Positions 30,854-39,939 of a DNA stretch of 64,000 bases are shown here, piece by piece. The notes beneath the pieces are model-generated. The model was not told the origin of the DNA and made no database searches. It was given only the letters and a program-made list of their open reading frames with translations. Where the stretch lies: contig CANNDC010000008.1 of assembly GCA_947503265.1 (NCBI GenBank), positions 124,001 through 188,000 on the forward strand, in the 5' to 3' direction. The translations under genes and the position numbers were made by a program. This stretch comes from an uncultured Alteromonadaceae bacterium (GTDB lineage: Bacteria; Pseudomonadota; Gammaproteobacteria; Enterobacterales; Alteromonadaceae). How positions within the stretch are numbered: position 1 is the stretch's first letter; the number at the start of each line of letters is the position of its first letter.

Positions 30854-32200
30854 ATGATGGCCGCAACAACCTACCAAATCGATCCACTCAATGTACATTT
30901 TGCCGACCGGTATAATGAAAATAGAAATTGGGCCTCCACACTAGCTGATTTTAGGCAACAGTTTGTTGCTCATAAAGCGAAACGTTGGTTGTTGTACGAA
31001 GCTGACAGTTTCCTCTTCTCAGCCATTTTTTATGCCTTGTTAAGCGCAGATAAAGTGGTTGTTTTGCCACAAAACATTCAAGAGGAACATTTACGCAGCA
31101 TCAAAGAAACGGTTGACGCGAGTGTTGGCGGCGTAGATATTTCTCCCGATATACCATCTCGCCCAATTCAAAAGGTTTCACAGCAATCAAACCTCTCTGA
31201 GCTTTCGATATTAGGCACGGCAAAAGTGTATTTCTATACTTCTGGATCAACTGGCCAACCCAAGGTGGTAGAAAAGTATTATTGGCAAATCCAAGCTGAA
31301 ATCGAAGCCTTGGAGGCAACGTTTGGTGAGCAAGTTTCAGGGAGTACCTTCTTGGCTACCATTTCCCATCAACACATCTATGGATTGCTGTTTAAATTAC
31401 TCTGGCCAATTCAAAAGTCACACAAACTCATTGCAAAGGTATATGAGTATCCTGAGCATATCTTGAATAAAATTCAGCATGACGAACTGGATTCTGTGAC
31501 CTTTATTGCTAGTCCTGCACATTTGCAACGGTTAGTTACTGACAATGTGTTAACCGAAGTCAAATCTTCCTTTGCGACTATTTTTTCCTCGGGTGGCCCT
31601 TTGGATGCTGATAAAAACTTAGCACTTCAATGCCAGTTAGCATGTCCGATTACCGAGGTTTATGGCAGTACAGAAACAGGTGGAATTGCTTGGCGAAAAC
31701 GTCGGTCAATTGACGATGAGCTTTGGCGAACATTTGCAGGGATTTCGGTTTTCTATCAGCAAGATAGTGAGCTGTTGAAATTAACCTCTCCTTATATTGA
31801 TTGTGATGAATACTTAGCTGATGACAGAGTAGAAATAATAGATGAATCTAATTTCAAATTGTTGGGTAGAGCTGACAGTATCGTCAAAATTGAGGAGAAA
31901 CGAGTTTCTCTCGATGAAGTCGCTCTTCGGCTAAAGGATCACGACTATGTTGCTGACGCGCATGTATTAGTCATAGGCAATGCCAGAAAAAGACTGGCAG
32001 CCGTCATTGTGTTGTCTGCTGAAGGATTAAAAACCAGTCAAGTTGTCCGCAAATTTGAACTCGACAAAACCTTTAGGAAGTACCTTTCTGACTGGTTTGA
32101 AGCTGTTGTAGTACCTAAGAAATTTAGATATCCTACCGAGCTGCCGTATGATAGTAGAGGCAAATTAAGTCGCATTGAAATGGAGGCCAGTTTTGAGTGA
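30854..32200 (+). CDS. AMP-dependent aryl-acid ligase of the polyene cluster (ApeH-like)
   Basis: 448 aa adenylate-forming enzyme, shorter than typical acyl-CoA synthetases. Core motifs: phosphate-binding VYFYTSGSTGQPKVVEK near residue 125-140, EVYGSTETGGIAW near 270, and a C-terminal catalytic Lys in DSRGKLSRIE. In characterised APE systems the counterpart activates the aromatic starter acid and loads it onto an ACP. Here that acid would come from the ammonia-lyase at 34276. First gene of the rightward operon; its stop overlaps the next ORF by 8 nt. Exact substrate not readable from sequence. Confidence 0.85.
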   Translation: MMAATTYQIDPLNVHFADRYNENRNWASTLADFRQQFVAHKAKRWLLYEADSFLFSAIFYALLSADKVVVLPQNIQEEHLRSIKETVDASVGGVDISPDIPSRPIQKVSQQSNLSELSILGTAKVYFYTSGSTGQPKVVEKYYWQIQAEIEALEATFGEQVSGSTFLATISHQHIYGLLFKLLWPIQKSHKLIAKVYEYPEHILNKIQHDELDSVTFIASPAHLQRLVTDNVLTEVKSSFATIFSSGGPLDADKNLALQCQLACPITEVYGSTETGGIAWRKRRSIDDELWRTFAGISVFYQQDSELLKLTSPYIDCDEYLADDRVEIIDESNFKLLGRADSIVKIEEKRVSLDEVALRLKDHDYVADAHVLVIGNARKRLAAVIVLSAEGLKTSQVVRKFELDKTFRKYLSDWFEAVVVPKKFRYPTELPYDSRGKLSRIEMEASFE

Positions 32201-32543
32201 ATTTGTGTATCATGGGGAAATTTTAACTTCCGAAATATCAGAAAATTCGGTAGTGATGAAGATACGAATTCCTGAAAACTTGTTCTATTTCCAAGGTCAT
32301 TTTCCAGATATCGCAATTTTGCCCGGGGTAGTTATGACCAACTGGGTTTTGGAATATGCCGAACAGTTTTTTGACTTTAAGCCCACCGACTTCATTGGCT
32401 TAAATGCCTTGAAATTCATGTTGGTTGTTCGTCCAAATTATGAGTTAGATTTCACTTTGTCAAAAATTAACGATACCAAATGTTCGTTTTCTTACATTTC
32501 CTCTCATGGTAAACACTGCTCTGGGAAGGTTTTATATAAGTGA
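32193..32543 (+). CDS. hotdog-fold 3-hydroxyacyl-ACP dehydratase (ApeI-like)
   Basis: 116 aa. The FYFQGHFPDIAILPGVV segment is the FabA/FabZ hotdog motif with the catalytic His. In APE synthesis such a dehydratase removes water after each ketoreduction to leave trans double bonds. Start choice: a TTG at 32193 has GGAGG (32182-32186) 6 nt upstream and overlaps the ligase stop; the frame also stays open to TTG 32175, without a better site. Ends in a 4-nt overlap with the glycosyltransferase. Confidence 0.82.
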   Translation: MSEFVYHGEILTSEISENSVVMKIRIPENLFYFQGHFPDIAILPGVVMTNWVLEYAEQFFDFKPTDFIGLNALKFMLVVRPNYELDFTLSKINDTKCSFSYISSHGKHCSGKVLYK

Positions 32544-33286
32544 GTACTCGCTACTGCATTGTCATACCTAATTATAATCATGCGCAAGTAATAGACGACA
32601 CAGTGTCGAAGTTACAAAAGTATGCATTGCCGATTATCTTAGTAGATGATGGCAGCGATAGTGAGACTCAACAAGTATTGTTACAGGTGGAAAAAGACTA
32701 CTCAAATGTCACGCTTTTTCGTCGCGAGCAAAATGGAGGTAAAGGCGCAGCGGTGAACTCTGGGTTAATGCTTGCGAGCGAGATGCAGATGACACATGCA
32801 TTGCAGATTGACGCAGACGGGCAACACGACCTCAATGATATTGAAGTCATGCTGCAAGAATCTCATGCATATCCCGAGAGCCTAATTAGTGGCCAGCCTC
32901 AGTACGATGAAAGTATCTCAAAAGGGCGCTATTACGGACGTTACCTCACACATGTTTGGGTTCACATTGAGAGCTTATCGCTGTCTTTAAAAGATTCCAT
33001 GTGTGGTTTTCGAGTTTATCCTGTACAAGAATATGTCGAATTAGCTAGCACCGTCACCTTAGGTAAGCGCATGGACTTTGATATAGAAGTTATGGTGCGG
33101 CTTTATTGGAAAGGAGTAAATGTGCGTTTTATCCCGACCAAGGTGCACTACCCTGAAAATGGTATTTCTCACTTTAACTTGTGGAATGACAATTGGTTGA
33201 TCACCAAAATGCACACCAAGCTATTTTTTGGCATGCTGCTACGCAGCCCAATGTTGTTATCTAGAAAGTTGTCCAAATCATCATGA
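32540..33286 (+). CDS. family 2 glycosyltransferase
   Basis: 248 aa GT-A fold: N-terminal YCIVIPNYNHAQVIDDTVSKL, then ILVDDGSDSET (nucleotide-sugar binding), and the DxD-type metal site IDADGQHD at Asp91-Asp93. GTG start in a 4-nt overlap with the preceding stop. In many APE clusters this domain is fused to an LpxL-like acyltransferase (ApeJ); here the two are separate but overlapping genes. Probably glycosylates or modifies the lipid-linked polyene; donor unknown. Confidence 0.85.
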   Translation: MSTRYCIVIPNYNHAQVIDDTVSKLQKYALPIILVDDGSDSETQQVLLQVEKDYSNVTLFRREQNGGKGAAVNSGLMLASEMQMTHALQIDADGQHDLNDIEVMLQESHAYPESLISGQPQYDESISKGRYYGRYLTHVWVHIESLSLSLKDSMCGFRVYPVQEYVELASTVTLGKRMDFDIEVMVRLYWKGVNVRFIPTKVHYPENGISHFNLWNDNWLITKMHTKLFFGMLLRSPMLLSRKLSKSS

Positions 33287-34275
33287 GTGAGAATAAGCAC
33301 TGGTCAGCCATCAAAGAGCGGGGTAGCGAAGGCGGCATCCAAATCTTAGTTTTTATTTATAAAGTCTTTGGCAAAGTCCTTTTTCAGATCTGTTTGTTCC
33401 CCGTTATGTTGTACTTTTATCTCACCGGTAAAATCGCTCGAGATGCCGCCATAGGTTACTGGACTCAACTCGAAGAAACCCGCGGTTCGTACAAATCAAA
33501 CATTATCCAAAAGCACTTTCATGCGTATAAAATGTTTATTACATTCGGTCTACTTATAGTCGATAAATTTGATGCTTGGTTGGGTAAAATCAAGGTTGGT
33601 GATATTGAGGTGATGCATCAAAATTGCGTGAAGTCACTGATGAGTAGTGGTGGTGTTGTTATTCTGAGTTCTCATTTAGGTAATATGGAGTTGTGCAGAG
33701 CGATTTTTAGCACGGGAGAAAAAAAGAAGAAGCTCAATGTTATTACCTACAATCAGCACGCGCCTTCATTTAACAACTTCTTGAAAAAAGTGAACCCGGA
33801 AGCCGCCATTAATTTTGTACATATCAATAATTTTGGTCCCAGTGACACTATTTTCCTTAAACAGAAAATCGAAGAAGGCGAGGCCGTGGTCATATTTGCA
33901 GACCGCACCTCTGTGGCAAATCCGAATAGTGTGCAATTTGCGCCATTTCTATCAAAACCAGCTCCTTTCGCCATAGGTCCGTTTGCACTAGCCACCATCA
34001 TGGAATGTCCGGTATTCTTTATGACTTGCCTAAAAGATTCAAAGCAGGGTCGCTATCAAGCCCATGTTGAAGAATTTGCGATGCCGACCAAAGTACCTAG
34101 AAAGGAACGACAAGCTCATTACCAAGCAATGATAGAAAGATACGCAGCTAGACTGGAACATTACTGTTTGAAAGAACCATATCAGTGGAACAATTTCTTT
34201 GATTTTTGGCGTGCAAACGAATCAAGCAATGATAACAAATCGAATAATAAGCAAAATAAAGTTGGAGTAAGCTAG
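33283..34275 (+). CDS. LpxL/HtrB-type acyltransferase
   Basis: 330 aa. An N-terminal hydrophobic helix (LFQICLFPVMLYFYL, ~32-48) anchors it to the inner membrane. The HX4E catalytic motif of lipid A acyltransferases is His131-Glu136 in SSHLGNMELCRA; EGEAVVIFADRTS is the second conserved block. Likely moves an acyl or polyenoyl group onto a glycosyl or lipid acceptor. Four-nt overlap with the glycosyltransferase, and its stop directly abuts the ammonia-lyase ATG. Confidence 0.83.
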   Translation: MSENKHWSAIKERGSEGGIQILVFIYKVFGKVLFQICLFPVMLYFYLTGKIARDAAIGYWTQLEETRGSYKSNIIQKHFHAYKMFITFGLLIVDKFDAWLGKIKVGDIEVMHQNCVKSLMSSGGVVILSSHLGNMELCRAIFSTGEKKKKLNVITYNQHAPSFNNFLKKVNPEAAINFVHINNFGPSDTIFLKQKIEEGEAVVIFADRTSVANPNSVQFAPFLSKPAPFAIGPFALATIMECPVFFMTCLKDSKQGRYQAHVEEFAMPTKVPRKERQAHYQAMIERYAARLEHYCLKEPYQWNNFFDFWRANESSNDNKSNNKQNKVGVS

Positions 34276-35826
34276 ATGGAATCAGGCTTGAAACCCCTCA
34301 TTTTTGGCTCGGCTAGAATCACCATTGAAGAGGTTGTTAAAATATCTCAGCATGGTTTTAAGGCTGAACTCTCTAAAGATGCGAGTTTTGAAAATAAAAT
34401 CAATCAAGGTGTGCGATTTTTAGAGCAACTGTTACAAGAAGAAGGCCATATATATGGAGTCACAACCGGATACGGAGATTCCTGCACTGTAGCCGTGCCA
34501 GATGAATTAGTTGATGAGTTACCCATGCACTTGTCTCGATTTCATGGATGCGGATTAGGCGAGTTTTTCTCACCCACGCAAGGTAGAGCCATTTTGGCGG
34601 CTCGATTAGTATCCCTTGCCAAAGGCTATTCGGGTGTCAGTTGGGATCTGCTGAATCTGTTAGTAGATATGCTTAACCACGATATTATTCCGGTAATTCC
34701 CCAAGAAGGTTCAGTTGGCGCAAGTGGTGATCTCACGCCATTGTCTTATATTGCTGGCGCATTAATTGGTGAGCGAGATGTGTATTACCAAGATAAAATT
34801 ATGTCGAGTGCTGAGGCATTTCAACTAGCCGGCTTAAACCCAATCAAACTCAGACCTAAAGAAGGTTTGGCTATCATGAATGGCACGGCCGTTATGACAG
34901 CTATAGCCTGTTTAGCCTACGACAGAGCAGCCTATTTGAGTAAGCTAATGACTCGGATCACTGCGTTATCAAGCCTTGCTCTGAAAGGAAACAGCAATCA
35001 CTTTGATGATATTTTATTTAGTGTGAAACCGCATCCTGGTCAAAATCAAATCGCGTCATGGATCCAACATGATTTAAATCACCACACCCATCCGCGTAAC
35101 TCTCAGCGACTTCAAGACCGCTATTCGATCAGATGTGCACCGCATATAATTGGCGTTTTGCAAGACTGTTTGCCCTGGTTTAGAAGCATGATCGAAAACG
35201 AGTTGAATAGTGCCAATGACAATCCCATCATTGACGGCGTGGGTGAGCATATTTTGCATGGCGGTCATTTTTATGGCGGACACATTGCTATGGCGATGGA
35301 TTCCTTAAAAAACTGTGTTGCTAACATTGCTGATTTAGCTGATAGACAAGTGGCCACCATGGTCGATGTAAAAATGAATCACGGATTGCCATCTAATTTA
35401 ACTGCCGCGAAGGGAGATAGACAATCCATAAACCACGGCTTTAAGGCTATTCAAATTGGTTGTTCGGCCTGGACCGCGGAGGCACTGAAGTTGACCATGC
35501 CTGCAAGCGTGTTTTCACGTTCAACAGAATGTCACAATCAAGACAAAGTGAGCATGGGAACAATAGCGGCTCGAGATTGCATGCGTGTAATGCAACTCAC
35601 AGAGCAGGTCGTGGCAGCGACTCTGTTGGCTGCCACTCAGGGAATTCGGCTGCGAATCGAAAACAACGAGTTGAACGAGAACTCTTTAACAGAGGAAGTC
35701 TCATCGATGCTCGATGATATCAGTCGTTTCTTTGCCACAATCGATGAAGATCGGCCCACTGACAAACTGCTACGCGAAACTATTTCGTATATTCAACAAA
35801 AAAGGTGGGATTTGTATGAAAGCTAA
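34276..35826 (+). CDS. MIO-type aromatic amino acid ammonia-lyase (HAL/PAL/TAL family)
   Basis: 516 aa, normal length. The Ala149-Ser150-Gly151 triad in SVGASGDLTPLSYIAGA forms the MIO cofactor. GVTTGYGDSC carries the catalytic Tyr, and NDNPIIDG is conserved. The selectivity stretch reads SRFHGCGLG: Phe-His where characterised Rhodobacter TAL has His-Leu and HAL has Ser-His. In the pigment cluster it most likely deaminates tyrosine (or phenylalanine) to p-coumarate (or cinnamate), the starter for the polyene; histidine use is less likely in context. Overlaps the thioesterase start by 11 nt. Confidence 0.88.
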   Translation: MESGLKPLIFGSARITIEEVVKISQHGFKAELSKDASFENKINQGVRFLEQLLQEEGHIYGVTTGYGDSCTVAVPDELVDELPMHLSRFHGCGLGEFFSPTQGRAILAARLVSLAKGYSGVSWDLLNLLVDMLNHDIIPVIPQEGSVGASGDLTPLSYIAGALIGERDVYYQDKIMSSAEAFQLAGLNPIKLRPKEGLAIMNGTAVMTAIACLAYDRAAYLSKLMTRITALSSLALKGNSNHFDDILFSVKPHPGQNQIASWIQHDLNHHTHPRNSQRLQDRYSIRCAPHIIGVLQDCLPWFRSMIENELNSANDNPIIDGVGEHILHGGHFYGGHIAMAMDSLKNCVANIADLADRQVATMVDVKMNHGLPSNLTAAKGDRQSINHGFKAIQIGCSAWTAEALKLTMPASVFSRSTECHNQDKVSMGTIAARDCMRVMQLTEQVVAATLLAATQGIRLRIENNELNENSLTEEVSSMLDDISRFFATIDEDRPTDKLLRETISYIQQKRWDLYES

Positions 35827-36244
35827 CCCCATCCTATCGACACAAGTAGAGATGGAGGTCCAGTTTTTTGATGTCGACTCAATGCGCGTTGTTTGGCATG
35901 GAAACTATGTAAAATATCTGGAAGTTGCTCGCTGTGAACTGCTTAAAATGTTCGACTATAACTACATCGAAATGGAGCGATGTGGTCACGTTTGGCCCAT
36001 AGTCGACATGCGCATTAAATACGTGGCTTCTGCAAAACTTTCGGAAATAATTGTTATTGAGACTAGCTTAGTAGAATATGAAACCCGCATAAAAATTAAC
36101 TATGTCGTAAAATCAAAATCTACTGGGCAGGTTCTGACTAAAGCGCACACGATTCAGGTCGCTGTGGACGTATCTAGCCAAGAGATGTTGTATGAAGCAC
36201 CGCAAGTCCTGCTGGATAAGCTAAGCCCATTTATTAAAGAATAG
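35816..36244 (+). CDS. 4-hydroxybenzoyl-CoA-type hotdog thioesterase (ApeK-like)
   Basis: 142 aa from ATG 35816, chosen because AGGTGGG lies just upstream and the product then starts like family members; the frame also runs back to 35714 inside the ammonia-lyase gene. The 4HBT catalytic loop is QFFDVDSMRVVWHGNYVKYLE, with Asp21 the likely catalytic acid. In APE systems this enzyme hydrolyses stalled or finished acyl-ACP/CoA, acting as an editing or release step. Confidence 0.85.
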   Translation: MKANPILSTQVEMEVQFFDVDSMRVVWHGNYVKYLEVARCELLKMFDYNYIEMERCGHVWPIVDMRIKYVASAKLSEIIVIETSLVEYETRIKINYVVKSKSTGQVLTKAHTIQVAVDVSSQEMLYEAPQVLLDKLSPFIKE

Positions 36245-36298
36245 TTATTGCCCTACTGTGGTTCAAATTGAGACTCAATAGCATTTAAAGGTTGTAAA

Positions 36299-37543
36299 AT
36301 GGAAAAGTTTGAAACGTGTGATGTCATCATCATCGGTGCTGGTCCTGCTGGTGCTATCGCTAGCGCTATATTGGCAAAAAACGATCTGAATACCGTCGTC
36401 ATTGAGCGTGAAACATTCCCTAGATTTTCTATTGGTGAAAGTTTACTGCCTCATACCATGGAATTTATCGAACAAGCCGGCATGCTAGATGCGTTAAACG
36501 CCAACGCAGATGCCCTTGGTTTTCAATATAAAAATGGCGCAGCTTTTTATCGAAAAGGCGAACGTTCTGAATTCAACTTCGAGCAAAAATTTAGCTCTGG
36601 CCCCGGAACAACCTATCAAGTCAAACGAGCCGCATTTGACAAATTACTAGCTGATGAAGCCAGTAAAGCAGGGGTGGATATTCGTTATCAACATTCTGTA
36701 TTGAATGTGGTTACCAATGATGACGGTGCAAGGCTTGAAGTTGAGGGACCAGATGGTGCCTATGTTTTGGAGGCCAAATTTGTACTGGATGCAAGTGGTT
36801 TTGGGCGAGTATTGTCACGAATGCTCGATTTAGAATCACCCAGTGAACTCGGCCCTAGAAAAGCAGTTTTTACTCACTTTAAGGATAACATTTCTGAGAC
36901 AGCGAATTTTGACCGGAATAAAATCCTGATAACTGTCCACCCTAAAATAGAAGATCTCTGGTATTGGCTAATACCATTCTCTGATGGCACCTCTAGTATA
37001 GGCGCGGTTGCAAGACCAGAATGCTTTGACGATAACCTTGAACTTGAAAGCCAATTAATAAGTTATATTAACCAAGATGATAATTTAGCTGAAATCCTTA
37101 AAGATGCGGAGGTATTGCAACCTGCTCGTATTATTGGGGGGTATTCTTCTAACGTAAAATCGTTATTTGGCCCAAGTTACGCGCTGCTTGGCAATGCAGG
37201 CGAGTTTCTAGATCCGGTATTTTCTTCGGGAGTTACCATTGCAATGCGCTCTGCAGTGACAGCAACTAATTTGGTTGTTCGACAACTTAAAGGCGATACC
37301 GTAGACTGGCAAAGCGAATATGATGATGCAATGCGCAAAGGAATCGATGTTTTTAAAACGTTTGTGACCTCTTGGTATGATACAAGTTTTCAGGATGTGA
37401 TATTCTTCCAGGCTAAAGACACAGATATAAAACCAATGATTACCTCGATTCTGGCAGGATATGCATGGGATGAAAGTAATTTATTCGTAAAAAATTCTAC
37501 ACGCGGCGTCAGAATGTTAACCAAACTCTGTGCTGCTGATTGA
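36299..37543 (+). CDS. FAD-dependent halogenase-like oxidoreductase
   Basis: 414 aa. The FAD-binding GxGxxG is IIGAGPAGAIAS near residues 11-22. Two flavin-halogenase signatures are visible: Lys78 in FQYKNGAAF (the FxxKxGxxF-like position of the halogenating lysine) and WYWLIP at 221-226 (WxWxIP). These make halogenation of the aryl head group plausible, as in brominated xanthomonadins. Hydroxylase or reductase paralogues share the fold, so activity needs testing. FADH2 would come from a separate flavin reductase, not seen here. AAAGG precedes the ATG. Confidence 0.75.
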   Translation: MEKFETCDVIIIGAGPAGAIASAILAKNDLNTVVIERETFPRFSIGESLLPHTMEFIEQAGMLDALNANADALGFQYKNGAAFYRKGERSEFNFEQKFSSGPGTTYQVKRAAFDKLLADEASKAGVDIRYQHSVLNVVTNDDGARLEVEGPDGAYVLEAKFVLDASGFGRVLSRMLDLESPSELGPRKAVFTHFKDNISETANFDRNKILITVHPKIEDLWYWLIPFSDGTSSIGAVARPECFDDNLELESQLISYINQDDNLAEILKDAEVLQPARIIGGYSSNVKSLFGPSYALLGNAGEFLDPVFSSGVTIAMRSAVTATNLVVRQLKGDTVDWQSEYDDAMRKGIDVFKTFVTSWYDTSFQDVIFFQAKDTDIKPMITSILAGYAWDESNLFVKNSTRGVRMLTKLCAAD

Positions 37544-37584
37544 CGTAACAGCTAACAAACAGTTTAGACTTAAAAACTACCAGT

Positions 37585-38763
37585 ATGAAAGAAAGGCTCT
37601 ATATCAATGCGCTCGGAATGTGCAATCCATTAGGTAGCAATCGTTCTGAAGTGGCTGAAAAGTTATTCAGCGGAGCACAAGACAGTTTTACTTTGCGCAA
37701 AGATTTGTTGCATGAGGGCGACATATTTGTCGGTGAAGTTAAGTTTTCACTACCAAGCCTTTCAAGCTACCCTGCTCATTTTCAAAGTCGAAATAACCAG
37801 CTTGCTTTACATGCATTCAATCAAATTGAAGATGTGGTTGCCAAATATAAAGAACAGTATGGTTCTCATCGCGTTGGTGTCATTCTGGGGACTAGCACCT
37901 CAGGGATAGAACAAGGTGAACAAGCCATGCTCGCCCGCAAGCAACAAGGTAGATTTCCAGAGAATTACGATTATCGTGTTCAAGAAGTCTCAAATGTCGC
38001 AGAATTTATTTGTTACCACGCTGAAATTAAAGGCTACTCATCAGTTATATCCACCGCATGCTCTTCTAGTGCAAAGACCTTCATCACAGCAGCAGAAATG
38101 ATTGAACTCGGCGTGATCGATGTTGCAATAGTTGGGGGGATTGATTCATTGTGTGGAATGACAATCAATGGCTTTAGTGCCTTAGATTCAACCTCTGCCG
38201 GAATCTGTAAACCATCGAGCTTAAACCGGGATGGAATTAACATTGGCGAATCGGCAACCCTGGCGGTATTGAGTAAACATAAAGCACCCATTCGATTTTA
38301 TGCCGGTGGTGAATCAAGTGACGCCCATCATATGTCGGCACCTCATCCTGACGGGAAAGGTGCGTATCAAGCCATGCATCAAGCGCTTGAACAGGCAAAT
38401 TTGACAGCTAGCGATATCGATTACATCAACCTGCATGGAACCGCCACACCTAAAAACGATGAAATGGAAGCCACTGCTGTATCTAACCTTTTTCCAAATC
38501 GACCCTACGCAAGTTCGAGCAAGGGTAATATCGGTCATACTCTTGGCGCAGCTGGAGCAACCGAACTGGCCTTTTGCTGCTTGGTATTAGAACATCAAAA
38601 ACTAGCTCCTCACTTGTGGGACAAGGTCGTTGATCCCAATATCGCTCAATTGAATTGGGTGACAGACATTGAGATTGAAGAGAAAATTGAATTTTGCTTG
38701 AGTAACTCATTTGCATTTGGTGGAAACAACGTAAGTTTAATTATCGGACTAGAACATGACTAA
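37585..38763 (+). CDS. beta-ketoacyl-ACP synthase (ApeR-like)
   Basis: 392 aa FabB/FabF-type condensing enzyme with an intact Cys-His-His triad: Cys159 (STACSSSAK), His284 (NLHGTATPKND) and His318 (GNIGHTLGAAG). It may start or extend the polyene by Claisen condensation with malonyl-ACP. Its last 8 nt overlap the next dehydratase gene. It is one of three KS genes with a full triad in the cluster; the division of labour is inferred. Confidence 0.87.
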   Translation: MKERLYINALGMCNPLGSNRSEVAEKLFSGAQDSFTLRKDLLHEGDIFVGEVKFSLPSLSSYPAHFQSRNNQLALHAFNQIEDVVAKYKEQYGSHRVGVILGTSTSGIEQGEQAMLARKQQGRFPENYDYRVQEVSNVAEFICYHAEIKGYSSVISTACSSSAKTFITAAEMIELGVIDVAIVGGIDSLCGMTINGFSALDSTSAGICKPSSLNRDGINIGESATLAVLSKHKAPIRFYAGGESSDAHHMSAPHPDGKGAYQAMHQALEQANLTASDIDYINLHGTATPKNDEMEATAVSNLFPNRPYASSSKGNIGHTLGAAGATELAFCCLVLEHQKLAPHLWDKVVDPNIAQLNWVTDIEIEEKIEFCLSNSFAFGGNNVSLIIGLEHD

Positions 38764-39205
38764 ATACCCTATTGAGAAAGTCCTTCCTCATGTGCATCCC
38801 ATGATTTTAGTCAATGAATTGGTTGACTACTCAGACTCTACTGGCAGTTGCTTGGTTAATATCAGCCCTACAAGCGTTTTTTACGATGAAAAGCACGATG
38901 CTGTGCCAGCTTGTATTGGTATAGAATATTTGGCACAAACCATTGCAGCCCACGCAAGTGCGAATAAACTAGACGCAGGAAACACAGTAAAAGTAGGCTT
39001 TTTGGTCAGTACTAAAAATTATAAAGCGTCGGTAAGTCACTTTAGCAATGGTGATGAATTAGTCACCCATGTATCTCGTATTTTCAAGGAGCCAAACGGC
39101 CTTGGCGCGTTTGAATGTTCAATAAAACGTGGCGAACAGTTGCTAATTGAAGCGACCATCAATGTGTTTGAACCAGAAGATGCGACAAAATTTGTAACGG
39201 AGTAA
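38756..39205 (+). CDS. hotdog-fold dehydratase (ApeP-like)
   Basis: 149 aa. PHVHPMILVNELVDY (His in the hotdog active-site segment) and ACIGIEYLAQTIAAHAS are typical of FabZ/ApeP-like proteins. It probably acts with the 116-aa dehydratase as the second subunit or with another chain-length preference, as in ApeI/ApeP of Xenorhabdus. Overlaps the upstream KS by 8 nt and the downstream reductase by 1 nt (TAATG). Confidence 0.8.
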   Translation: MTKYPIEKVLPHVHPMILVNELVDYSDSTGSCLVNISPTSVFYDEKHDAVPACIGIEYLAQTIAAHASANKLDAGNTVKVGFLVSTKNYKASVSHFSNGDELVTHVSRIFKEPNGLGAFECSIKRGEQLLIEATINVFEPEDATKFVTE

Positions 39206-39939
39206 TGGAGATTATGGGAAAACGAGTAATTGTCACTGGCTCGAGCAAAGGCATAGGTCGTGCAGTGGCACTACGCCTCGCGCAAGATGGGTTTGACGTG
39301 ATTGTGCATTGTCGCAGCGGTGTTGATAGCGCGGAGCAAACCGTTGCGGAAATTCAAGCAATGGGAAGGCAAAGTTACTATTTGCAGTTTGACGTTGCCG
39401 ATCGTGCTCAATGTAAATCGATTATTGAGCAAGATATTGAGAATAATGGTGCCTATTATGGCGCTGTTTGCAATGCTGGCATTACTAGAGATACCGCCTT
39501 TCCTGCGATGACCGAAAACGAGTGGGACGATGTCATTCACACCAATTTAGATGCGATATACAACGTTTTACACCCATTAGTCATGCCAATGGTTCGAGCT
39601 CGCAAAGGTGGGCGTATTGTGACTATGGCATCAGTCTCAGGCTTGATTGGTAATCGTGGTCAGGTAAACTATAGTGCTTCTAAAGCTGGCGTTATTGGTG
39701 CAACTAAAGCGATGGCGGTAGAATTGGCTAAGCGCAAAATTACTGTAAATTGTGTCGCTCCCGGATTAATAGACACGGGAATGACAGATGATTTACCCAT
39801 TGAGGAAATGATGAAAATGATCCCTCTACGCAGAATGGGGCAAGTTCAAGAAGTAGCAGCTAGTGTTGCTTTTTTGATGTCTGATGATGCGTCTTATATT
39901 ACTCGCCAAGTAATTTCAGTAAACGGTGGAATGGCATGA
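39205..39939 (+). CDS. 3-oxoacyl-ACP reductase, SDR family (ApeQ/FabG-like)
   Basis: 244 aa short-chain dehydrogenase. NADP(H) motif VTGSSKGIGRAVALR, NAGITRD, and the Ser-Tyr-Lys triad in MASVSGLIGNRGQVNYSASK, followed by the NCVAPGLIDTGMTDDL tail segment. Reduces beta-ketoacyl-ACP in each polyene cycle. Two starts (39205 and 39214) both have GGAG upstream; the first couples to the dehydratase stop. Confidence 0.92.
   Translation: MEIMGKRVIVTGSSKGIGRAVALRLAQDGFDVIVHCRSGVDSAEQTVAEIQAMGRQSYYLQFDVADRAQCKSIIEQDIENNGAYYGAVCNAGITRDTAFPAMTENEWDDVIHTNLDAIYNVLHPLVMPMVRARKGGRIVTMASVSGLIGNRGQVNYSASKAGVIGATKAMAVELAKRKITVNCVAPGLIDTGMTDDLPIEEMMKMIPLRRMGQVQEVAASVAFLMSDDASYITRQVISVNGGMA

Noticed and set aside
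36299..37543. Geranylgeranyl reductase as the function
   Set aside because: WxWxIP and the conserved Lys78 point to the halogenase branch of the same flavin fold.
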